Assembly (NCBI GenBank): GCA_947461165.1
Contig: CANHJR010000012.1
Coordinates: 1 to 11,988, forward strand
Length of the DNA: 11,988 nt
Reading direction: 5' to 3'
Origin: Saprospirales bacterium
GTDB lineage: Bacteria; Bacteroidota; Bacteroidia; Chitinophagales; JADJOU01
The position numbers were made by a program, and so were the translations under genes. Position 1 is the stretch's first letter; every line of letters begins with the position of its first letter. Positions 1 through 7,900 of the stretch are shown piece by piece. Below the pieces are notes generated by a model. It did no database searches and had not been told where the DNA came from. It was given only the letters and a program-made list of their open reading frames with translations.

Positions 1-792
1 AATTTTTGGTGGTTGTACCCATTCGTTTTCTTCAAATTCATTCAGATTTTTAGCGTCTCGAACCTCAAAATATTCTAATTCAAAATCCGAGGATGAAAGG
101 TAGAACCGTTTAGCATCCCTAATGACATTTTGAATAGCATCTGTACCATAGTGTTCCATAACAAATCGCAATGCATTGTATATCTGCCCAGCCTTGACTT
201 TTCCTTCGACGGATAGTCTCGTATTTCGACTACTCATAGCCAATCCATTTTGCTCTCGGACTGTAGGACAAGGGCGAAGGGTTACGGGCAATCTCTTTTC
301 CCTAATAAGTTTTTCTACGACTTTGACTTGTTGGTAATCCTTTAATCCCATATAGATTGTGTCTGGCTGGATGGCTCGAAGCAATTTTTCGACAATAGTG
401 ACCACACCAACGTAATGGCCAGGCCTTTTTGCTCCTTCGAGGATATCATCCAAATAACCTATATCTATGGGTTCTATTTCAAGAGTTGGATTTTGATACA
501 TGTCTTCAACCGATGGCGTAAAAAGAATCTCACAATTAGATTTTTGCAATAATGAAATATCAGCATCTACGTTTCTTGGATATTTTTCAAAATCTTGGAG
601 ATTGTTGAATTGAGTAGGATTTACAAAAATGCTAACAACGGAAATATCTGATTCTGACTGACAAGTCTTGATTAGAGAAATATGACCATCGTGCAATGCC
701 CCTAGGGTAGGTACAAATCCAATTTTTTGATTTTTTGATCTTACGTTGGATAGATAATTCTGAAGTTCCTTTGAGGTATGAAATTGTAACAT
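1..792 (-). CDS. panC: Pantothenate synthetase PanC (3' end cut by window edge)
   Basis: Cytoplasmic ATP-dependent ligase joining pantoate and beta-alanine to give pantothenate, the precursor of coenzyme A and of the 4'-phosphopantetheine arm of carrier proteins. The reverse strand is open from an ATG at 792 to base 1, giving 264 residues; the family is about 280 residues, so only a short C-terminus is missing. Seen in the translation: the nucleotidyltransferase signature GFVPTLGALHDGH (residues 25-37, with H34 and H37), FVNPTQF (56-62, pantoate-contacting Q61), RPGHYVGVV (123-131), KDYQQ (151-155, with K151, D152 and Q155) and the KMSKS-like MSSRN (186-190). The usual PTMG is PTLG here, a conservative change. 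The start is the first in-frame ATG and puts the HxGH motif at the usual distance from the N-terminus. There is no Shine-Dalgarno sequence, as is common in Bacteroidota. It is divergent from recA. Confidence 0.96.
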   Translation of the reverse strand, partial: MLQFHTSKELQNYLSNVRSKNQKIGFVPTLGALHDGHISLIKTCQSESDISVVSIFVNPTQFNNLQDFEKYPRNVDADISLLQKSNCEILFTPSVEDMYQNPTLEIEPIDIGYLDDILEGAKRPGHYVGVVTIVEKLLRAIQPDTIYMGLKDYQQVKVVEKLIREKRLPVTLRPCPTVREQNGLAMSSRNTRLSVEGKVKAGQIYNALRFVMEHYGTDAIQNVIRDAKRFYLSSSDFELEYFEVRDAKNLNEFEENEWVQPPKI

Positions 793-880
793 ATAAGGCT
801 AATATAGGGACAAATGAAATTGTAGACAGTTAACGACATTTTTTGTCGCCTATTTTTTGTTTTTTGTATGAAGATGTGGA

Positions 881-888
881 CAAAAATA
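881..888 (-). promoter_or_regulatory. Candidate panC promoter -7 element (TATTTTTG)
   Basis: On the minus strand this reads TATTTTTG, matching TAnnTTTG, and would give a panC leader of about 80 nt that includes the small inverted repeat at 834-848. A second match, TACCTTTG, lies on the same strand at 934-941. Neither has a clear -33 element, so the choice between them is open. Confidence 0.3.
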
Positions 889-912
889 GAATTATCTTAA
901 AGTTTATTGATT

Positions 913-920
913 TAATTTTG
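913..920 (+). promoter_or_regulatory. Candidate recA promoter -7 element (TAATTTTG)
   Basis: An exact match to the TAnnTTTG consensus recognised by the Bacteroidota housekeeping sigma factor. It lies 46 bp upstream of the recA ATG and would give a leader of about 40 nt. The -33 partner about 20 bp upstream is poor, so this is a candidate only. Confidence 0.4.
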
Positions 921-966
921 TAGAAGTTCAGATCAAAGGTATAATCAACTAAATAAAAATAAAGAA

Positions 967-2016
967 ATGTCAGATTTTAATAACAAAATGAAGTCCCTTG
1001 AAACCACCATCGGAGTACTTGAAAAATCCTACGGAAAGGGTACGATCATGCGTCTTGGCGATGCCAAGGTGATAGGAGTAGATACGATACCATCTGGATC
1101 TATAGGTCTTGATTTATCTCTCGGTATAGGCGGTTATCCCAAAGGAAGGATTGTCGAGATATATGGTCCAGAGTCTTCAGGTAAAACGACACTAGCCATT
1201 CATGCAATCGCTGAAGCTCAGCGCAAAGGCGGCATTTGTGCCATCATTGACGCAGAACACGCTTTTGATCGCACGTATGCGGAGGCGTTAGGTGTCGATA
1301 CGAATAATTTGTTTATTTCACAACCAGATAATGGCGAGCAAGCTCTAGAAATTGCTGATCATCTGATACGATCAGGAGCTATCGATATCTGTGTAATAGA
1401 TTCTGTAGCAGCCTTGGTACCGAAGAGCGAGTTGGAAGGAGAAATGGGCGATAGTAAGATGGGACTCCACGCTCGATTGATGTCACAAGCTCTTAGAAAA
1501 CTGACGGGCAGTATCAGCAAAACTAATTCTTGTTGTATTTTTATCAATCAGCTAAGAGAAAAGATCGGTGTCATGTTTGGAAATCCAGAGACAACAACTG
1601 GAGGTAATGCATTGAAATATTATGCATCCGTGCGGCTTGATATTCGTAGAATTTCTCAAATCAAAGACAAAGAAGGCGAGATCATCGGTAACAGAACAAA
1701 AGTGAAGGTCGTCAAGAACAAAGTAGCACCGCCATTTAAAATTTGTGAATTTGATATCATGTATGGTGCTGGTATTTCCAAAATTGGTGAGATTATCGAC
1801 TACGGAACGGACTTGGATGTTTTGGAAAAAAGCGGTTCATGGTATAGTTATGAAGGATCCAAGATTGGACAAGGTCGCGATTCGGTCATTGCTTTTCTTG
1901 CTGATAATCCAGAGCTTGCCAAAGAAATGGAGACGAAAATTAAACAAAAAATAGCTGGTACCATAACGGTCATTCCAGCAGAGTCTGAGACAAAGGAAGA
2001 TATAGTAAAAGCCTAA
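967..2016 (+). CDS. recA: Recombinase RecA
   Basis: ATP-dependent DNA strand-exchange protein of homologous recombination and repair; on single-stranded DNA it also acts as co-protease in damage responses where LexA is present. It is full length at 349 residues (Escherichia coli RecA has 353). Visible motifs: MAW-type N-terminal segment LEKSYGKGTIMRLGD (18-32), Walker A GPESSGKT (67-74), catalytic glutamate in IDAEHA (E97), Walker B strand ICVID (141-145), and the L2 DNA-binding loop with NQLREKIGVMFGNPETTTGG (194-213). The C-terminal tail is short and mixed rather than strongly acidic. No intein or frameshift is seen. The ATG at 967 follows an A-rich stretch (AAATAAAAATAAAGAA) typical of Bacteroidota starts; M8 is an in-frame alternative but would trim the conserved N-terminal helix. 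A strong hairpin follows 11 bp after the stop. Confidence 0.99.
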   Translation: MSDFNNKMKSLETTIGVLEKSYGKGTIMRLGDAKVIGVDTIPSGSIGLDLSLGIGGYPKGRIVEIYGPESSGKTTLAIHAIAEAQRKGGICAIIDAEHAFDRTYAEALGVDTNNLFISQPDNGEQALEIADHLIRSGAIDICVIDSVAALVPKSELEGEMGDSKMGLHARLMSQALRKLTGSISKTNSCCIFINQLREKIGVMFGNPETTTGGNALKYYASVRLDIRRISQIKDKEGEIIGNRTKVKVVKNKVAPPFKICEFDIMYGAGISKIGEIIDYGTDLDVLEKSGSWYSYEGSKIGQGRDSVIAFLADNPELAKEMETKIKQKIAGTITVIPAESETKEDIVKA

Positions 2017-2027
2017 TTAGAATTCAA

Positions 2028-2054
2028 AAAAGCCTATGTTCACCATAGGCTTTT
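2028..2054. terminator. Rho-independent terminator hairpin after recA, possibly bidirectional
   Basis: AAAAGCCTATG (2028-2038) and CATAGGCTTTT (2044-2054) pair perfectly over 11 bp around the loop TTCAC. On the plus strand the U-tract is only TTTT and then breaks to A. On the minus strand the tail is TTTTTT, so the hairpin looks at least as good for transcripts coming from the right, that is, antisense read-through of the convergent operon. It ends only 9 bp before the next ATG. Confidence 0.85.
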
Positions 2055-2063
2055 ATCCAAGTT

Positions 2064-3152
2064 ATGAATATCGGATTTGATGCCAAACGAGCATTTCTCA
2101 ATCAAACGGGTCTTGGGTTTTATAGTCGGAATCTGATCTCTGCTGTTCAAGAATTGTCTTCAAATCAAGCGGTTCTTTTTACTCCACGGGTGAAAATTTC
2201 ATTTCCACTATCGAAATCGACTAAAGTCATAACGCCACCTAATATGCTACCTCGTTTTCTAGGAAGTATATGGCGCTCATTTCTGATAATATTTCAGAAG
2301 GAAATTCGACAGGTAGATATTTATCATGGATTAAGTGGGGAGTTACCCTTTTTTCTATCTCATTCTGTCAAGAAAGTTGTGACCATTCACGATATTCTAT
2401 TCGAACGATTTCCTGAAGATTATCCTTTTTTAGATCGTTGGTTTGCAAGACTGAAGACGAAATATGCTTGCAGATCTGCTGATGCCATCATCGCTGTAAG
2501 TCAAGGAACAAAGCAGGATTTGATTGATTTCTACAATGTAAACCCTGAAAAAATTGTCGTTGTTTCCGTTCCGGTCACGATATCGTCGAAAGCAGAAATT
2601 ATGGAACTGCATTCAAGACCATTTATCGTTATGGTCTCTAGTTTTCAATCCAGAAAGAACCAAATTCTGCTCATAAAAGCCTTTGAGGCTATTGCAGATC
2701 TTGTTGATTTTGATTTGATTTTGGTAGGGAAGGGAGCAGCAACGCTATCATTATGTAAAGATTATGTAAAAAATTCAAAGGTGGAACCTAGAGTCCTTTT
2801 TCGAGAAACGGTTAGCGACAATGAGTTACCATCGTATTACAATCAGGCAATCTTTAGCGTATATGCAAGCCTTTATGAAGGATTTGGTATTCCCATTGTA
2901 GAATCCTTAGGATATGGATGTCCGATTCTAGCTAGTGATAATATGGTACATCAAGAAGTCGGTGGGACGGCTGCGGTTTATTTTAAAAATGGAAGTTTAC
3001 AGGATTTGAAAGATAAAATCTTGGAAATGCGATCCAATATTGAAGAACAAAGGTCCAAGGTTTTAAAAAATCGAAATTCAATAATGGAGACCTATTCTCC
3101 ATCGCATATTGGCAAACAAGTGATGACTATTTACGACTCACTTTTTTCATAA
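2064..3152 (+). CDS. Glycosyltransferase family 4 (GT-B fold), envelope polysaccharide type
   Basis: Probable cytoplasmic, membrane-associated retaining transferase that moves a sugar from a nucleotide donor to a growing glycan, such as a lipid-linked oligosaccharide, O-antigen or capsule. It has 362 residues, the normal size for GT4. The N-terminal Rossmann half shows the acceptor-side loop GLGFYSRNL (16-24), YHGLSGELP (87-95), and VVTIHDILFERFP (105-117). The hinge and C-terminal half show SSFQSRKNQ (192-200, with R197/K198 for donor phosphate) and the EX7E motif EGFGIPIVE (272-280). This layout resembles mannosyl- and rhamnosyltransferases of the WbaZ/MtfB kind, but donor and acceptor cannot be read from sequence. 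There is no signal peptide or membrane segment. No in-frame start lies upstream because a stop at 2046-2048 falls inside the hairpin. Its 3' end overlaps the convergent sulfatase-fold gene by 26 bp. No promoter of its own was found. Confidence 0.9.
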   Translation: MNIGFDAKRAFLNQTGLGFYSRNLISAVQELSSNQAVLFTPRVKISFPLSKSTKVITPPNMLPRFLGSIWRSFLIIFQKEIRQVDIYHGLSGELPFFLSHSVKKVVTIHDILFERFPEDYPFLDRWFARLKTKYACRSADAIIAVSQGTKQDLIDFYNVNPEKIVVVSVPVTISSKAEIMELHSRPFIVMVSSFQSRKNQILLIKAFEAIADLVDFDLILVGKGAATLSLCKDYVKNSKVEPRVLFRETVSDNELPSYYNQAIFSVYASLYEGFGIPIVESLGYGCPILASDNMVHQEVGGTAAVYFKNGSLQDLKDKILEMRSNIEEQRSKVLKNRNSIMETYSPSHIGKQVMTIYDSLFS

Positions 3153-4959
3153 TCGGATTGCGAATTTCTTCTACGATGGTCTGTAAAATGGCCATTGGAT
3201 ATGAATGAATCATTCGGAGATTAGGATTTGTGGTATCAAACGGTCGCCAGATGTAGTCATACTGAACATAGGTAGAATCTCGTTGAAAAATATAGCCATT
3301 TACAAAAGCACTGTAAGTGAATTTTGGAACATTTGAAAAGTGATTCAGAGAATATTTTGTAAAATTTCTCTCCTGAAATCCAAGCATATAACTCAATGTC
3401 GCAGGGAAGTTTGATTGTAAGAAGTAATTCCGATCTTGAGTTCCAACATGATTTGGAAGGAGAAGAGGACTCACAATGAGCATTGGAATATGGAAGCGCT
3501 GTGGCTCAGCGATATCAATCGATGAAGGATATTTGTGCGAATGATCAGAGGTTATTATCAAAATGGTATTTTTCCAGCTTGGCAATTTTTTCAATTGACC
3601 AACAAATTTGGAGATACATCGATCTAGGTAGGCAGCACTTTCTTCATAATTTTTGTCTTCTGATTGATTCATTTTGTTACCTGGAAAGTCAAATGGTTGA
3701 TGCGTACTTTGGGTCATAATCTGAACAAAAAAAGGATCCTTTGTGGTAGCGATTTGATTTATAGCTTTTTCAAACAAGAATTCATCGGGAACTCCAAGTC
3801 GCTGTGTCTTTTGACTTTCTTCAAAATCATCGATTGTTATCATTTTTTGAATTCCAGTTGAGGATAAATATGCGCTCATATTTCCAAACTCAAGATCTCC
3901 CCCAAATATGAATGATGTGGAATAACCTCGCTTTTCAAAGGAATGGAGTATTGATGGCATTTCTGAGAGTATATTGGCATTGTCGGTGATATTATTGAAT
4001 GGGGTTGCCAATGTACCTGAGAGTAATGCAGCTATACCTTGCTCCGTTCGAAACCCAACAGCAAATGCTTTTTCGAATGAAAAAGCTTCGTGTTTTAGTT
4101 TGGTGAGAAAGGGCATTTTCGTTTTATATAAGTCACCAATGAGTTCGCTACTCACACCTTCCATTGTGATGAGAATGATGTTTGGATTGGAGCTTTTTTG
4201 GAGTATGGAAGGGTATACCTCAGTAGGGTTCTGCCCAAACAGCTCGTGGATGCGGGCCGACGCTTCTGAATCTGATAATTTGTGATAAGGATTGTTGGCG
4301 GCAAACTTATTATCCTCGACAAGGACATGCACGAAATTCCAAGTAGAATTCACCGTTGCAAGATTATATACTTTAGTATCGCAAAAATACCCATCACTTA
4401 GATTTAGTGGTATGACTCTAAAGCCGCCTCTTAAAGCTAAAAAACTTGTTCCGGCGAGCAAAAGAATAAACCCATAGGCTTGAGATTTGGCATAATGAGG
4501 GGAGAAATTATGTGATAAATATTTGTCTGTCAATCCTCTAAATAATATTATCAAAACAAGAACCAAGATGAAGGCAAATAGGATATCGGATAAATATTGG
4601 TTCTTGAAGATTTCGATGGGATCTCGAGAATAGGTTAAGGCCCGGATACTAAAAATACTATCCCAATATTTATAAAGGAAAACATCAATAAGCCAAATGA
4701 TGGATTGGAATCCGAGTATGATATTAAATATTGATTTGGACAATTTATAGTTCTTGAATAAAACCCATGTGAGGAGAATTATGGTGCATATAACTATGCT
4801 TACCCCTAAATCAAAACGAAGACCATAGCATAAACTAAGGAAGATGTTCTTGGTTTGAAGCTGGTCTGCGTTGCAAAAAATGAATACAAGTCTGCAAATC
4901 TGTGAAAAAAGCAAATGAATGCCAAAAACCCGCAAACTTGATCCCAAAAGTTTTGTCAT
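3127..4959 (-). CDS. LtaS-type membrane sulfatase/phosphotransferase
   Basis: An integral-membrane enzyme of the alkaline-phosphatase/sulfatase superfamily, like lipoteichoic acid synthase (phosphoglycerol transfer) and phosphoethanolamine transferases. It has 610 residues (LtaS is about 646). About five hydrophobic segments are visible near 9-29, 49-68, 76-96, 123-141 and 162-177, followed by an extracytoplasmic catalytic domain from about 257 to 530. Catalytic residues line up with LtaS: E267 in ITMEGVSSE, nucleophile T305 in FRTEQG, H420 in STHQPF, and D472/H473 in SDHSH, so it should be an active metal-dependent transferase or hydrolase. In a Gram-negative cell without teichoic acid the likely acceptor is a lipid, glycan or surface anchor; the group transferred cannot be deduced. 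The ATG at 4959 lies 21 bp after the PorU-type gene, so the two are probably one transcript. It is the last gene of the operon, with no terminator between it and the convergent glycosyltransferase. Confidence 0.88.
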   Translation of the reverse strand: MTKLLGSSLRVFGIHLLFSQICRLVFIFCNADQLQTKNIFLSLCYGLRFDLGVSIVICTIILLTWVLFKNYKLSKSIFNIILGFQSIIWLIDVFLYKYWDSIFSIRALTYSRDPIEIFKNQYLSDILFAFILVLVLIILFRGLTDKYLSHNFSPHYAKSQAYGFILLLAGTSFLALRGGFRVIPLNLSDGYFCDTKVYNLATVNSTWNFVHVLVEDNKFAANNPYHKLSDSEASARIHELFGQNPTEVYPSILQKSSNPNIILITMEGVSSELIGDLYKTKMPFLTKLKHEAFSFEKAFAVGFRTEQGIAALLSGTLATPFNNITDNANILSEMPSILHSFEKRGYSTSFIFGGDLEFGNMSAYLSSTGIQKMITIDDFEESQKTQRLGVPDEFLFEKAINQIATTKDPFFVQIMTQSTHQPFDFPGNKMNQSEDKNYEESAAYLDRCISKFVGQLKKLPSWKNTILIITSDHSHKYPSSIDIAEPQRFHIPMLIVSPLLLPNHVGTQDRNYFLQSNFPATLSYMLGFQERNFTKYSLNHFSNVPKFTYSAFVNGYIFQRDSTYVQYDYIWRPFDTTNPNLRMIHSYPMAILQTIVEEIRNPIMKKVSRK

Positions 4960-4980
4960 GGAAAAATAATTGAGATCAAT

Positions 4981-7900
4981 TTACCGAATGAGTACCATTT
5001 TGCCCCAACCATCTGTAAAATATTTGCTAAGATCTTTTTGATTTTCGTACAAGGCCTTGAAGTCTGCAGTTTCCATTATTGGAAAATCCTTACCTTCATT
5101 TTTAACTATGACACGATATAAGTATACTCCGTTTGCCAGTTGATCGCCGAATTGATCTTTACCATTCCAAGCATAAGCCGTGCGATTGAGTCCAAACTTC
5201 AGTGGACCTAATTCCTCTTTGGATATTTCTCTGACTACTTGACCCCTGATGTTCATGATTTGTATACTGATGTAATCTGGAATTTTACTTCCCGTAAGTG
5301 TAAATACAAACTGTGTTGATGTTGTAAATGGGTTTGGGTAATTGAATACTTGACTCATTTGATTTTTGGTGATGACCCGAAAACCAGTTTTATAATTGAA
5401 ACTACCCACACGGCTACTACTATTTCCGCTTCGATCCTTATCCTCTATGATCAATTGGTACAATCCATCAGTCAGCAATGGCTTATAATTGATTTCAGCT
5501 CGATTGTTATTTGCCGAGGTGGCTAGGTCATATCTGACATCTGCCTGATTGAAGCTGATCGGAACAACGGATCCATCAGGCATGCGAAGGGAGATTTTGA
5601 TCAACGCCGTATCATCTAGAAGAAGGTATTTGTTTTCATCTTTCAAGACAATTCGGATATTTGGATTATTGGATATGAGCTCGTTTTGTATGATATGCGC
5701 ACCATCAAACGTCACGTCAAGCAATGGATTGTATATATCTGACTTCACAAAAAACTCGGTTTTGCCGTAATTGTTTATGTTAAATTTCTCTTTTTGATAT
5801 GCGAAACTAGTTGGATTAATTTCATAACTGACTTGGTTCTCACCTTCAAAATAGTTGGATGAAGTTATTGTTTGTTTATTCAAGACCAATTTATTGCCAC
5901 CAACTGGCTGTTGCTTTACAAGAATGGATTTGTTTTTACTGCCCTGTGTTACTTGAACACGCAACGACAACGAATCAAAACTTTGTGCATTCAATGCCTC
6001 TACAGCATAATTTATCTCATATAATTCACCGTTTTCAATGGTATCGTTATTGTTAGGCACTTGTCCCGAAACATTATTGACTGCTACCTCTCCTATTTCA
6101 TCATAATATACTCGCCAAAAGTTTAACTGTGCAGGTGTTCGATCTCTCGAATCTTTGGCATAATACTTCAATTGTAAATTTGAATATAAGGAAGGATTAA
6201 CCCAATCGAGTGTCGTATCCAATGAAAAGGAATGAAAGGTAGCAAGAGGTACCTTGTTGTATAAACTGGTGTAACCAAAAAGCGTTACAGATATTGAATC
6301 TTGACTTGGGTTTTCAGATGGACTTAGGCGATAACTTAGAGTATTCCATTTACGTGCTGGACCTATTTTGACTGACGTTTTTTCACCTTCTAGCCATTGA
6401 CCACGAATATTGAAGGATCCTGTGGTTTTAGTGGTATAGTTGGTTCCAATAAACGTGCTTGGAGTAAAACTGGGGTCATTTTTTCGATATCCAAAAATAA
6501 ATGGTGCTTTCACTGTGGTATCTGTTAAGAGTGAGAGACCATTCATACCAGCTCCATTAAACAAGGATATGAGTGATGGATCCCAACTCTGATAAGCAGG
6601 TCGTTTGATCGTATAGAAAAATAAATAATCCTTATTGGCAGCTAGATTGACAAAATCTTGAAGAATGGTGCTCCACTTGACCCCAGGTCTCGGATGGTTG
6701 GCAGGTGTGAACCCCGTATCTGGAAACACAAAACCTTCGCGTGGAAGGCCTGGATATCCAAATTGAATAGACCCATAGCTACCCCATGTTGAAGATCCTA
6801 TGACGGTATCAAGGCTTGTATATCCAATACCTGACTTACCATTGATCCAAAGAACCATAAATCCCGACGCCATGCGCCCAGCTTCTCTCAGCGCAGATTG
6901 TCTTGCATTATTGAGATACCATTCTACCTCATAGGTGCCCGTCGATCCATCTGTTCGGATAAAGATATTTTTCACATCATTGACATAGTTCAGTTGTCGG
7001 GATGTACTCAAGGTCATATTAGATAAACTATTATTCAAATACTGAAAATAATGGGATTGGTTCCATCCTCCACTCGGGATTGATGGTAAATAAATGAACG
7101 AAGAATTCGACCATCGATAACCACCACCAGCAATACTGGAATCCTTCGTGATTCTCCAGTAATAAACTAAACTATCATTGAACCCAATAGTCGGCGTCCA
7201 GCTTATCACGTTTGAGTTTGTAGTGATTTTTGTAGCAAGAAAAGATGGACTATTGAAGTTTGTTGTGGTATCTATATGGATGATATATGTGGTGTTTTTA
7301 GGAAAACTACTGGTGACCATTGACGTCAATTTCACAGGATTGGTATTCACAATGGCGTATTCATATGGGAAAATCGGTATAACTTCTTCACTTTCAATAA
7401 TGAGATTTCCAGCATTCAGAATTTCATTGTTTTGTTCGGATATTTCATCCACCGTGTTTGTTGATTCAATTTTTATATTAAATGTATTGTTTCCTGCGCC
7501 AACTAAACCATCTAATGTTGGGATAAAAACAGAGAACGTATCTTTGAAAAAGGGTGCAGTGACGATCTTAGTATACGTCGTTTTATTCCCATTATTGACA
7601 CGTTCTATGGATAAGCCAATGCTCTTTTGAATCGCTTTTCCAAGATTTTGAACTACAACTTTGAATTCAAAAGAATCCATAGAAGTATTAATGTTTTGTT
7701 TCGGTAGAATAATTGAATTCTGGTCAATAGTATAATCTGGCTTTGGATAATGAGAGATCAACACAGAAGGGTCGCCATTGATATTATATTCTAAGCTCAA
7801 CGTGTTCATCGAGTTCAGATTATATCCATAAGTCTCTAGGTGCTTTTGAGACGTTCTCTGAACCAAATTACCAATACTGGAAGCATACAATGGCTTTGTC

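Larger units (their letters stand above)
793..966. promoter_or_regulatory. Divergent panC-recA promoter region
   Basis: This 174-bp AT-rich spacer separates two divergent genes and must hold both promoters. It contains matches to the Bacteroidota -7 element TAnnTTTG on both strands, listed separately, and a short inverted repeat at 834-848 (CGACA, five T, TGTCG). I see no convincing -33 TTG-type element at the expected spacing for either promoter, no RNA gene and no clear LexA-like site. Confidence 0.5.

Noticed and set aside
3974..4285. 103-residue plus-strand ORF antisense to the LtaS-like gene
   Set aside because: Shadow ORF: the opposite strand encodes the conserved catalytic domain with all key residues.
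4968..4981. Inverted repeat AATTGA-GA-TCAATT in the 21-bp gap between the PorU-type and LtaS-like genes
   Set aside because: Six A/T-rich pairs with almost no loop make too weak a hairpin to call a terminator or processing site, and chance palindromes of this kind are common in AT-rich spacers.
7178..7630. 150-residue plus-strand ORF antisense to the PorU-type gene
   Set aside because: It lies wholly within a well-supported coding sequence on the other strand, its composition is that of a reverse-complement shadow, and it has no recognisable motif.
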